From contig NC_064433.1 of the NCBI RefSeq assembly GCF_023343835.1, forward strand, positions 52,852,871-52,916,870: a stretch of DNA of 64,000 bases. The letters run 5' to 3'. Below are positions 14,001 to 27,200 of this stretch, piece after piece. This stretch comes from Lagopus muta (lineage: Eukaryota > Chordata > Aves > Galliformes > Phasianidae). Both the position numbers and the translations under genes were made by a program. The notes under the pieces were generated by a model, which saw only the letters and a program-made list of their open reading frames with translations, was not told the DNA's origin and did no database searches. Each line of letters starts with the position of its first letter. The first letter of the stretch is position 1.

Positions 14001-17000
14001 AAAGCACAAATGTCTGTTCCAAAATAGTTGGTTACAGGCAACAGCAACCTTATGTTCTTAGATCCTTGTGTTTTGTTCAAGTTTCTGGCAAAAACATTAA
14101 TAACAGCTTAGTGAAACCCACCTTAATAGGATGCATAATTTGTACAGAACAGTAAGTATACTTACAGTGAAAAAGCAGGAAAGTAAGTCATACTGCAAGT
14201 TCTCACAAAAATTTCAGAAACTGTCTTCATGTGTAAAAAAGGAAATTCATCCTTCTCCCAGACAACATCCTTAGAAAGCTGAAGCTCGCTTTCAAAAAGA
14301 TTTTGGAGAAAACACTTTTTAAACATAACCTAAAACGCACTGTTTTCTCATTATATATCATTAGTATTGTTAACTTCAACCCTCCAGAAAGCCAGGAGAT
14401 GCCTGAAATGTTTGGTTGGGCAACCTAACTTCAGCCTGTCTTTTTCTGTGCATTCAAACTCAAACCCCAGATTATGATCATTATTTTGCATTCACAGGAC
14501 ATGACATGACCTGCAAACAAACCTAAGCCATAAGACCAATTATTTAGTAGTTTGAAGACTCCTGAAAGAATTATGGATCACCCACATTTTACTAGCTAAG
14601 GAAACCAAGCCTGTCACTAATTGCCATTAAGAATTGCAGGTTCTTTGTTTTCTAGGCGTTTAACATAAAACATTGTGTTCTGTGCAAATTTGCTGCACAG
14701 TCACTGAAATCAAACTCACTGGGAGCTGATACTGACATGCTATGTATTGACTACTTTGAGGACAGGCCTGTTGTTTTTCTTTTTTCAGTCTAAGCACTCA
14801 CATAACTAGCAAACACTTTGTCCCTGCTTAATTTCCCCATGGGGAAAGTACCATGACTGCCATTTCCCAAAGTGCTGTAAGAATGAATTCATGTTTTCAG
14901 AATAGTTGAATGCTAATGCCGTGATGAGTTCCACAGGACAGTCCATGAGGAAATTAATCTTCAGATGAGAATTTGAATAGTGCACACTAAATAAAGCCTA
15001 AGGCCAACACTCAAACCATTCAAAATATCAAACATCTGGTCATGTAGTTAGCAGCACCCATCCGTTTCCTGCATTATGAGGCAGTGTTCCTGTGGGAAGA
15101 GCAGCCAGTTGCATCCTGACACCTAGATGCTGAGATGCAGTAAAAACATGCAGACAGCCTCACTTTCTAACTTTGGAATATTTGGCTCTGCAAGTTTTTT
15201 TAAAAGAAATTTAACAGATGAGAAGGAGTATTCCAGGAAAGAGCTGCTGCAAACAAAATATTTAAACAAAAATGGGTTTCAAAACACTGTCTGGTGAAAG
15301 AAGTGGGCAATATATGCAAAATATGCTCACTGCCATTACAGATCCTATTTGTGAATTCAGGCACAGCTTTGATCTGGGAGTGGCATTTAAGATGCAAACC
15401 AAAAAGCATCACAAGTTAGGAAAAACACATCCCTTAGCTGCTCTCATCTGTCCCTTCCTTACTCATGTTTTAAAGTTTTCTCTCTTCAACTTCAGGAAAA
15501 GCTGCAAATAAAACCCCCAAACCCACCACACTCAACCATTATGTGATCATTTAACCATAGTGTTGGAATCATTTTTCCCTCAGAAGAATCTCTCAAGGTC
15601 TGCACTGTATTCAACAGCTCTTTGAAGAGACCTTTAAGTGATAAAGGACGACATTTTACTCCAATAAGCTCCAATTACAGCAGATCCATGCTTGGTTCAC
15701 AAGTTTCAGTTCCCAAGACTCCTGTCTGCTGAGTCAAATTAAAGCTCAAGCAGAAGTGACCAAAATGTCTGTAGTCTCACTGGCTTCCACACAGCTTGAT
15801 AAAGTTTGTTCATCTGCACTGAAGTATTTCTGACAAGCTGGATGTAAGGGGTCAGACACTACTGGGCTTTTTTCCAACCACAGTGACCCCCCTACCATAG
15901 CTTTACAATATCTCCAATATTATTTAACAGCTCACAGCATTTATTGTGGAACTTAGGCTATACTATCTATTGATTTACACGACTCTGAATAAATATTTCT
16001 ATAGCTGACAGCTGTGAGAGACGTAATGGAAAAAATAAATACCAGAGAGAGAACTTTCTGGGTAATTTAATAGGAAACCATCCATGCTTCGAAGGTATCA
16101 GTGCACTGCACTGATGTACAAATCTAAGAACATTTGTTATTAGTTTCATATTCGAATTTAGATGACTATTCTACATACCTGAGCTTTGATAAACTTCCTG
16201 ATATTCCTATGAGTTCGGCAGCATTCTGTTAATAAACTGAGAACTGGAGTCAGACCTTCTCTATAGCTGCTTCCCTAAAATAAAAACAAATAAAAAAACA
16301 TTTTTAACGTGCATTTCAAATCCTATGAACTTTACAAAAAAGCCCTGTGATGATCAAATCATGAACTTCACACAGATATAAAGAGCCAAATGCTCATGGT
16401 TCTAAAAACACAAGCATGCTTCAGGTATTCACAGGAATTTGCTCTCAATTTTGAAGTGTTTCACAACCTAGAATCAAGCAAGGACATCCATGTTTTTCCT
16501 AATGCTGCCTGAAAAGATTCTTACAAACATTACAGACATCCACTTTTTAATTTAATGAAAGAAGCCACATTTGACAGAAACCTTCACAGACCATACCTTG
16601 TCAATTCTCTTCTCCATGAAATCCAATAAAATCTGGATTGCTCTCATATTCATACCATTGTATTTTATATCTGTTTCCTCCTGGGATGACGGATTAATAA
16701 GGACATCCAAGCAAGAAACGGGAATATTGCTTAAGAGGTTGATTGCATTGCTGAAACAGATTGTTAGAATTTGTTATTTATTTGAAAGAAAGAAGCAAAG
16801 GCAGCACAACTTACCATACTGTTTGTTTGACTGCAACAACAACAACAAAAGGCCCTGCAACTGAAGCAATGCTTTGTTTTCTATTCTCTGCATTTTAAAG
16901 AAGGTGGCACACATTATGCCTGAGTGCTAGCTTCAGAATGAGCTAGCAAAAGAAATGAAAAAGAATGACCAAAGCTCCAGAAGCAATAGAGCAGCAGTGC

Positions 17001-20000
17001 AGCATTACCTGTAGCCTTCACAGAATCACATCCCTAGGATAAGGCACAGCCACCAGCACTACTTTCCAGCAGCTGAGCCAGCAGGGGGAACTCTCACATT
17101 GACTTGCAGGGCTCAGAGCTTTTTCCTCCTTGAAACTGAAAAGATTTTACAATCTGGCCATGTCCTATCATTATTCTGACAAAAGTATGCCATGGAAACC
17201 TACTTCTCCCTCCGTATATCAGTGGAGTGTGGTGGTAATTTCTCAGTTTCCCTGGAATGCTTTCACTTTTCCTCAGCTCTTAGTATGTAGGAAGTACAGG
17301 AGGCTTTAACACTTCAAAAAGCTCAGGCTTACTTACCAAGCATTAACGTGCAATAACTGGCAGCTTTTGCAATCCACAAAGTGGAGTACAGTGTGGAACT
17401 TACTTTGCAAGGAACTTAAGGAACGCTGTTACATATCCTTTGAGTTTGCTTTCTATCCTGTTCTCATTACACAGACCACAATTTGTACTCTTCCTGAAGC
17501 AGGCTAAATGACACAGATGCAGCAAAACGTAGAACTGTCTTTATTTAATGCCCAACTGCAATTTGAAATGGACTTATTTAAAAACACTACAGAATGATGT
17601 GGTTTTAGGTAAGCAGGCCTCAAAGCTATCAAAAGACCTATGGGTAAATGATGTTCCAAAGACTGTCCGAGAATTCCAAGAGTGGAGAAACTTCAGTTCA
17701 GTTAATGCTTTTACATAGAAGCTGCACTCTGTTTTCATGTTATTCATACAATTCTAACAAAGGTCTAACATGTCAGAATGCAAAACAGCAATGACACGAG
17801 AGGATTTCTAACTAATGTGCTGCTTGGAGTCTGATCAGGCTCCACGCTGTTACCTCCCTTCTGTTCTTCTAATAACTGAATTTCAGACAACTTGCTCTTT
17901 TGGAAGAAGTTATTCTCATTCCTGTTTAAGACGTCTTCTACATTACAGAAGTCGCTCCTCTCCAGTATTTCAGGAGTAGTTAGAAGCAAAACAGACTGAA
18001 ATTCAACAAATATTTGGTGGCTTTCATCCTTTCATCAAAAGTTCTCTTTTTAACCAGCTCCTTATTAAACAACCAAGTTCTCAAACACCTACAAAATTAA
18101 TTTTCTGGATCACTGTGTCTGAGCTATTCTTTTCAATAAATGAAGCCCAGCTTTCTGATCTTTGTCACTTCACTGACAGTTTTATTTGTGGTAGAGGAGT
18201 GTATGAAATTCTCCAGCTACCAGGAAGTCAGTGACTATGCACAGATCTGCACAATAGTGTTTGCATTCCTACTCCAGGGGGTAGAAATACTGCGTATATT
18301 ACTCTCCCCTTTTTGGCTTCCCAGAGATCATTAATCACTGGGACATGACATCCACCCACTCATGCTCCCAGCCCCCTCCTGATATGCAAATTCAGAAGCA
18401 AAGGCCTATTTAGAGCTGCAGAATGCCTTGATTAAAGCCTTGTTAGTGGGCAAAAACGGCACTCGCTCTAATATGTGGTGCTGTAAGCTGTTCATATTCA
18501 AACGTTAAGTAATGACGTGACAGAACCACAATGATGACAACAATAGCAGGTACTAAATTAGTTAAGGGATTTTTTGTAGGTAGCTTCTGCTTATTTCTTA
18601 GGAAAATAAGTCAAACCAACAATCAGTACAACACAGTTAAGGGCACGTATCCAATACCTGATGCTCATATGAAATAAATCCTCAGCTTGGACACTCTGAG
18701 CACAAGAACTCATGCAACACACTGTAACAGGCCCTCCAAACCCTTCAGCTGCACATCTTACATTCAGCAGGTTTTCACACTTACAGAAGTGAACAGGAAC
18801 TCCAAGTAATACGCCTCCTGATACTGCATTCTGCATTCAAGTCTGTTTATTTATTTATTATTTATTATTCAAGTCTGTTTCATTCTATTACTAATGACAC
18901 TTTAGTAACTGTGTTACTGCTGGCTGGGATGCAGACGGGGAAGCTGAACTCTTTCTGACTCTCACCTCAGTGCAGCAATAAGGACCCCATGGTCAGAGCC
19001 CAGCCTATTTAGCAGCCCAACTGACCCAGCCTGCTTTCCCATGCTGGCTATAGACAGCTAACACAGGTTTAGCCCTGTATTACAGAAACTTCAATCAGGA
19101 ATGAAAGATTTCCTCGGCTTATTACAACAGGGGATTGAAGTGAGATACCCAACTCCCTGAGATCTGCTGGGTCATAACTTCTGACTGTACCTCTTCTGTT
19201 CCAGAACTGCCCTGTGATGAATGTTGGGGGTAGAAAAGCATCCTAAGTTATTCAGCTTCTACTGCAGCATGTAGCGTTCCAAGGCAAAATTTAGGCTCTG
19301 CAGATGGGCTGAGATATTTGAATCACAAAGTTCCAAATGTGTGCTGTGCTACTCTAACACATTTAAAAAAAAAAAAACAAAAACAAACAACCTTGAGCAT
19401 GTCATAAACCAAGATCAAATATTACAGGCAGCAGTGCTACAATTGCACTCTTTCTTCTATCAACCTGAGCTGAACAAAATTGGCTAACAGAGGGAAAAAG
19501 TTGTATTCCCAGCACAGCAGAAAAAGGCCAATGCAGTGGTATGCTGAATTTTATGGAGAAAGGGAGACAACAGAAGAAATAAGGCAGTGATTCATCCTCC
19601 CTCCTTCTGCTTCCCCTCCTCAGAACTGGGGGGAATTCTTGCCTTGATCTGGCACCTCCATAAGGAGGGATGCTCCATGTAAGCAGCATATCTACAAAAC
19701 ATATTCCTTCTGGCTGAAAAAAAGACAGAAATCACACTAATACTACATTTTGTCCATTGCTGCTTACCTCTATCTATAAAGCCCTCTTTGGTCCTGATCT
19801 GCAAGTGTCTACAAGGGGTAAACACACAAGGGCTTTCATAATGCGCATCCTTTTGTGACAGCGCAAGGTAATTAAATTTTACAAGGGTGATATTTTACAG
19901 GGTAATTAGGCCAGTTTTGCACTCCTGGACAAGGAAATATGGCATTTTTCTTGTTTTCACAAGGGCAGCATCCACTGTATGATAATTCATCAAACTATCA

Positions 20001-23000
20001 GGCAATCGTTGGGAACTTTACAAGCTGAAGTGATAAAGATCTCTATCTTGCAGTAGCTGTGGAACTTACATAGATCTGTTCAATTTTCCCAGCAGTGGGA
20101 ATTTCAGACCCATCAGTCTTTGCTTAAGGATGAGAAAGCAAAAAAACAACAAACCACCATAAGCAGCAGCACAGAGAAAACACTGACTGCCTTTTAGGAC
20201 ACACTCAGCACTAACTCCAGTCATGGCAACTACTGCAGCAGTCTCCTAAATTATTCCAAATCAGCCTGCAAAAACTGAGAATGGCTCTGATGTGGGATTT
20301 TAGCGCCTGCCTACTAAGACTGTTGATCTCTAAGAGCTTTCCAAGATTTCAGTAAAGCTCATTTAACTCTTTCAAGACCGCTGGGTGTGAAAAGCTGCAC
20401 CCTTCTTGCTGGATACTGCAGGTTCATAAAAGGATCGTCAAAAGATCTTGCACTTAGATAAACTGATGTCTCAGACAAAGAAAACTGCAAAACAGGTTTT
20501 TATTGCCCAAGCTATCGTGGCATAGTGTCTGATGCTCCTGTATTTGCTCAGCTCTTTGAACAACTCGATTTGATTAAAAACAAAAATGTCATGGGAAAAG
20601 ACTATTAATGCTGAACAGAAAAGAATCCCCAGACGTCAGCAAGAACACTGAGTTTCAACTGAGTTATTGGAGGTAAATATGAAGAAAGCAATTGGGTGTG
20701 GGACTGACAAGAAACACACCCAGAACTGCAAGATGACTTAATTGGAACAAATAGTTATGAAGCAATTGATACTGGTACTACTTGTACTCTTGAACTACTG
20801 GAGATAGAAGTATCAATGTGTTACTTCCACTGCGTATCAAAACTGCAGAAATTACATACAAAAACCTCACAATTTTCCATCAACTTCTATGCAAAACAAC
20901 AAGAGTTGCATTCCACCATAAAATTACAGTTTTCACTGGTTCTCAGATTCCCACTTTAGATATCAGTGAAAGCGACTTATTTATTTTGTGGTAATAACAT
21001 AAGTAGATTGTCTCTGCAATTTTACCAACCTGTGCAACTCTTCAGTTTTGTCTTCAGTGGGGCCCGTGGTTAATAAGCAGTACCGAAGGATGGCAGCCAT
21101 GTAACGAAATTGATGAGATTCATTCTATATAAATATAAATTATGAAGATATTTTTTCATTTTGAAGATTGCAAGTGAGGTTTTCAGGTCACTAGAATAAT
21201 AAAAATTAAAAATGGAAAATACCTATTAGATCACAACATCCATCCCTATCAATACAAGGACTTCACCTTAGAGTTCACTTGAACGCTTAATGCAGTGTAC
21301 TTTCATATGCTGGCCTTTCAACAAATGAAGCCTTTTAAAAGGCAAGGGGATCTTCTTCCAGCCAAATGAGTCCTCGCTAATAGAAAACCCCGTTAGAACT
21401 ATTTGCCCAATTCCATACAATTATTCCTTACATAACATTCCTATCTTCTTCTCTGTTTACACCCAGGACTGATGTCTCTTCATCAGTTTAGATTACATAT
21501 GTTCTCTGCTCGTCTCATTCTCACTCAGTGCTTTTGCTGCCAACAGTTTCATTCTCCCACCCAATATGTTTCCTTTCTTAGTTCACTTGCTTCTGTTCCC
21601 TTGACATTTTTCTACACTTCCTTAATAACTTCTCTACACTCAGCAACCTTATTTGCCCTACTTTTCCTCTCTTCAAACAGCACTTCCTTCCAGTCTTTCA
21701 CCACAGTGCAGTCACACAGAAGTGTGCCAGTAAAGGTAATCACAAAACTGTATCTATCATTGTCTTGTCCTTTTTATTAGCTCTTCTTGGCATCCATCAT
21801 ATGTTCTTTGTGTATTTGGCTTTGCACAAAGCACCCCAATACATCACATGTAACATCAGCATCCAAATCTGCCAATTGTACCACCTGCAGCTCGTCTGGC
21901 TTTGCTACTTTGAAATCAACTCTAGTCATTAAACACTAGTGTTTCAGATGGTTCTCTTCTCCTTATGATGAGTTTCATTCAGCTTTCTATCCACACACCC
22001 CTCTGATCTCCTTTTATTTTCCAGCCTGCCTGTTTCTCAACTTTTCAAATTCTGCATCTTCAGTCCCCTTAATTAACATGCTGTTTACTTTTCTTACAGA
22101 TCATTAATATTTCCACAGGGATACTTGCTAAGCAGAACATCACCTAATATCTTGTTAAGAGTTTACAACTATCAAAGAGTTCTTTAATTTAAGGGTTGCT
22201 TGCTTTTAGGAACATTTAGTGAGAACTCATTACATAAACTCCATTTCAAAACACAAAAGAAGGTTCTCCTGTCCCAGAATGACTTCAGCTCTCATCCCAT
22301 AAGCCAACTAAATGAAAAGGATATTAATACCAAAATGTCTTGAAATTTGAAGGGAATTTTCCTGATAGTTGCTTGCGTGGGTTTTTCAAGGAGGAAAAAA
22401 TCTGCAGGAAAAAGCCTCCCTTACACCAAAGGCAGGTGCCCAACGAAGCCTCACCAGGTGACACCACAACTGCCTCCTTCCTCCCATCTGCTGTAAGTTC
22501 AGTTTTTCATCTTAGAAATCTTGAGCAAGTATACTAACAACTTGATATAATAATAACTTGATATAAGAACTTGAGACTGAGATTTCAAGAGATTACTTCT
22601 CAAGAGGCCAACATGTAATACTGACTCATTTTCCAGAGAAAACTTCCTCACTTTCTTCACACTTCCCCAAAATTCGAAGCACCCAGCCTCCCTGATTTTT
22701 TTTCACCCAATCAATTAATCTGAAATTAAACTTTTTATCTGGTGTCCCTAAGATATAATCTTTATATTTCTGTATGGTTTTACATTTTGGAATGTAATAA
22801 CTAGCACCGTGTCTGTTGTTCAGTACAGTACACTAAAATGAACAATTACTTGCCTATTACTTATTTCAACCACTGCTACTTTCTACTGAGCTTCATACAC
22901 TACAGATTTACAACACCCAATGAAAAGTTAACAAAACTGTTTTAGAGACAATATGACGTGGTCTAAGAACACCTTTTAATCTATTTAATTCTATTGTTCT

Positions 23001-24259
23001 AATATAGGCCCAAATTTATAAATTTGAATATACAACACAAAACACAGCATCTCTGTCTGTGAGAAAAAAATAGACCTGCTGTTGCCATAGAAAATAGAGA
23101 AATCCTATGAATAAGATAACAAAGAAAGTGTGTTTGGTTCTCATACATGACCTAATTTTAAAAGATCATGTTTAAATCCAAAACTGAAGCTGTGATGATG
23201 GGAGAAAAAGACATTCAAACAGTATCTGCTTGTTTTTTCGGTTACGTGTGGCTGGAAATTACAGTTGATGGGCTTATCCTCAAGCTCAGAAAAAAACAAA
23301 TAAAACTAGTGAAACTCCTCAGCTCTAATTGTTACTCTATTGCCACAGTCCACAATCTCAAGGGATGCAGCCAGCTGGTACAGCTACATGACAGAGTTTT
23401 TCCTAGCCAACTAATTACTGCTGAACAGTTCATTTTCTTTCAGAGGTCTCGGACTCTCATTAAACAGTCTTCTTTGACACATTCTACTGTATTTTGCATT
23501 TTTTTGTTTGGAAACATACACTTCTAATTATTTCATTATATCATCCAAGCTACTCCCCCATTAAACAGAAAACACATTGAAAAGACTTTTTTTTTTTTTT
23601 TTTTGCCTAAGTAGGAATAAGAGCAAGAAAGTTATTTTTGCATTATAAGCAATAAGCATTAGAGACTCAACACCTCTTAAAACCCCAAGAATGGTTCGGG
23701 TTGGAAGGCACCTTAAAGCCAGTCCCAAGCTCCCTACGTGGGCAGGGCTGCCACCCAGCAGCTCAGGCTGCCCAGGACCCCATTCAACCTGGCCTTGGTT
23801 GCCTCCACGAATGGGGCACCCACAGCTTCTCTGGGCAGCTGTGCCAGTGCCTCAACATTCTCTATGTCAAGAATTTCTACCTAACATCTAATCTAAATCT
23901 TCCTTCTTTTAGTTTAAAACCGCTTCCCACTGTCCCATCACTGAAGTTCCTGGTGAAATGCCTCCTCATCTTTCCTGTTGACCCCTTTAAGGAGAGAAAG
24001 GCCACAATGAAATCTCTCCAGAGCCTTCTCATCTCTAGGCTAAACAAGCCCAGCCCCCTCAGCCTTTCTTCATAGGAGAGGTCCACCAACTCTCCAATCA
24101 CTTTTGATCAATATATGACAGAGTCAGCATTCACATATTCAGAGGAATTTTCTCAGACTGGTTTGTCATTTAGGAAAGCTATGACACCAATACAAAATTT
24201 CAGCAGTACCTCAGTTGCTGTACTGAAAAATGCAATCTAAATTCTATCAGAATGACAGT

Positions 24260-24293
<34 letters not shown>

Positions 24294-27200
24294 CAAATCC
24301 TTGCTCTGGAACTAGGACAAAAACTGCTGCTTATGTTGGTTCTTGCAGGCTGAGCAAAACCCATTTAAAGAACAATCATTTCAACTAAACCTTACCTTGC
24401 TGTGGACATTCCAGCTATCAAGCGTTACATTAAAAAGAGCCTTCAGTGCCTCAATGGCACAATTTGTCTCTTGCAAAGATAAAGGTGGCCTGTCGTGGTC
24501 TTCTGCTGCTTTATATTCTCCTGTCCATCTTACATTCAGGGAACTTTCCAAAGCCTGAGTCAAAACTTGCACTCCTTGTAGTTCCTGCCGCAACTGCGAT
24601 CTAATATCTGTGTGCAGAAGTGACAAGAGGAAGAGAAGACGCAAATCAAAGCATTTAATGTCACCAACCAGCTGTTGGTCCTTGCATTTTTTCAGAAGAT
24701 TGCAGAGCATGGCTGCAAGATTCAGTTCCAAACTGAGCTTCTGTGCAATGGCACTGTTAAAAATTACGTTACAGAGGCATTTTAAAGCTTCTACTATAAC
24801 AGGAAATTCAGACACCCGCTCCAAAGGATCTTCCACAATATCCAGCTTTGCTAGTCTCACGAGGATCTGCATGTTCCTCTTTGTGGTTACAGGCACCAGA
24901 ACCTTCTTGTCCCTGGACAGAATCCGCAGTGCTTCCAGACAGGCAGTTTGACATGAGGTTTTTGTGTCTTTTTCCAGAATGTTCAGAATTCCCTCACACA
25001 GTTTCTAAGCAAAGACAAAAACAAACAAAACCTAATCAGCTTCATTTAAACATTGCTAGCAACAGGTAAACAACTTCTGCTAAGCTCCCAGCTTTGAGTT
25101 TTCAGCTAAATTGATTGGGGAAAATAGGTATTCCATACTAGCTTTTCAAAACATAAGCCGTTATGAAGGACCTCCAAAGATCACCTACAGCAGTCTTCCT
25201 CACAGACTCATCCAAACACATCAATGTTAGCAAAAGTGTTAAGACCAAATGGTAGCACAGATGCTACCAACCATTGCCAGTTATACGGGTCTGAAAACCT
25301 GAGAAGTGAGAGCAAAAAGGCTAGAGAGAAGTGAAAGGTTTTAAAAACATATTGAAGTAGAACAGCCATACCTCCAGGATCTCCAAAACCATAAGCGGAG
25401 GTTGTTTCAGTCAGGAAACTGGGGGAAATGAAACCAAACCTAAGTAACTGCCTCACATACAAGTATTAGTACTTCATTTGTACCATTTCAACACGATCTA
25501 CCAACTTCTCCCACATTAATCCTGACTGTCTCTGGCTGACACAGGAACATAACAGGAAACTTTTTATTGGAATGCTTAGGCTGTCTCACTAAACAGTAAA
25601 AACCACTGCTTTGTCAACACAACTTGCCCTTTAGGTTGAAACATTCACTGATACTTTACACAAGTGTGACTGTAGGGATAAACAGAAAAATGCAGAAAAA
25701 ACACTTCCCAGAATCTCCAGGCCAGAACAACAGTAACTGAATTAAATGAGAATGAACTTTCATATGACAGAAAGAAGCAATGAGAAAATCAATCAGAAGA
25801 GAGACAAGACAGAAGAGACTGTTGGATGACAGATGACTCTGTAGGGTTTTCATGCCCTATGTTCACTATAGTAACACTACGTATGGGTATAATTATGAAG
25901 AAGCTCTCATGTAGGCCTCATAGGACACAGCTCCTCCTTGCTTCTTACCTTCCAGCTTTGTGTCTTGACCACTGCCTTAAAAACTCCCAATGAAGCAGAG
26001 GAGCAACTGCCCTAAACAGCCTTGCTGCGTAAGTCTTCTCAGGACCCAAAACTTGCACAGTGGTTTCAAGCAACGTATGTTTATATGAAAACAACATAAG
26101 AGGCTATGGGAATAGTAGTATTAGTAGAAAAAAGAAGAAAAAAAATAGTGCTAAGGGAATAGTCTCTGAAATGGCATCTCTCACTGCCAGCAGAAAGGTG
26201 GGGAGCACAGCACCCCGACACAAAGATCAAAGCAAAATCTCCACTTGCGACAAGCAGAGCCTCATTACCATGATCACTATAACTAAAGCCAAAATAAAGA
26301 AGAAAGGTTGTCTAGAGCAAATCTAGAACAGATGCTCCAGAAGAATAAGGGATAAAAAAGCCCAACAAATCTCCCAGAGTGTTAAAAAGATATTCTGTAA
26401 ACAAAATCAGTATAATTGGAAGTGTGCTTGTCCCGGGGTGAAGGCCACCCAAAAGCATTTCCCAGCCAAACAAGGCCTTGACTCCTTCCTGGCAGCTCTG
26501 ACTGGCTCTAGCCAGTAGGAGTTGGAAACGAAGGGTGAGCTCCACCTCTTGCTATTGCACAAGCAACATGACAATTCTTAGTGAGAGGTTTACAGAAACT
26601 GCAGCTGACCACCCTATGGCAGCATAGGTTTGTAACATGTGAATTTCATGGGCAAATGCCTAGAACAAGTTGCTAACCTACCTTTGCTCCCACAGAGCTG
26701 TACAGTTTGTGAGACCTAATGTTTCTGAAGGTGGCATCTTTGAGGTGTTTTAAGAAAAAGTAGTAAAAAATTTAAGAAACAAGAAGCGACCAGCCTAGAC
26801 TTCCAGTCAGATTACCTGGACACAGCTTCATTTCTTACAAGAACTTTGCTTTATTGTTAAAAGAATTTTCCACACAACTAACTTCACTCTGCAAGCTGAA
26901 GCAACAGTCATGAAGTGTGTTTGATGTGATATTCAACAGGACTGAACACTCAGTTCAGAGAACTCTAGATAGGAAAAGGCCAGTTTATCCTGTCCCCAGC
27001 CTACGTCCATTTCTATTAAGCTAAATAAATGCAGTACTACAAACTTACCTGATTTTTCACTACTAATGCTACCGTAAAACGACTGAAGGTTTCTGATGGG
27101 ACTTCAAATAACAGGGGTCAACACACAAACGAGGCGATCCAAATCAACAGTCTTTGAAACTAAAGGGAACTTTGTTCCTCTCGTTAGTTAAGTTGTGCCC

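Larger units (their letters stand above)
21125..24395 (-). other. RIC8B: RIC8B intron 3
   Basis: A 3.3-kb intron. It contains a CR1 copy (23688-24098), an 18-base T run (23587-23604) and a 29-base A run (24263-24291). The remainder is unique AT-rich sequence. An RFX X-box-like GTTGCCATAGAAAA lies at 23081-23094. Confidence 0.85.

Noticed and set aside
15836-15893. CR1-tail-like words (ACTGGGCTTTTTTCCAACC)
   Set aside because: Too short, and without terminal octamers, to separate from chance.
17765-17989. 74-codon minus-strand frame in RIC8B intron 4 with protein-like acidic composition
   Set aside because: No splice sites fit, and RIC8B exons 4 and 5 join in phase without it. No family is recognised.
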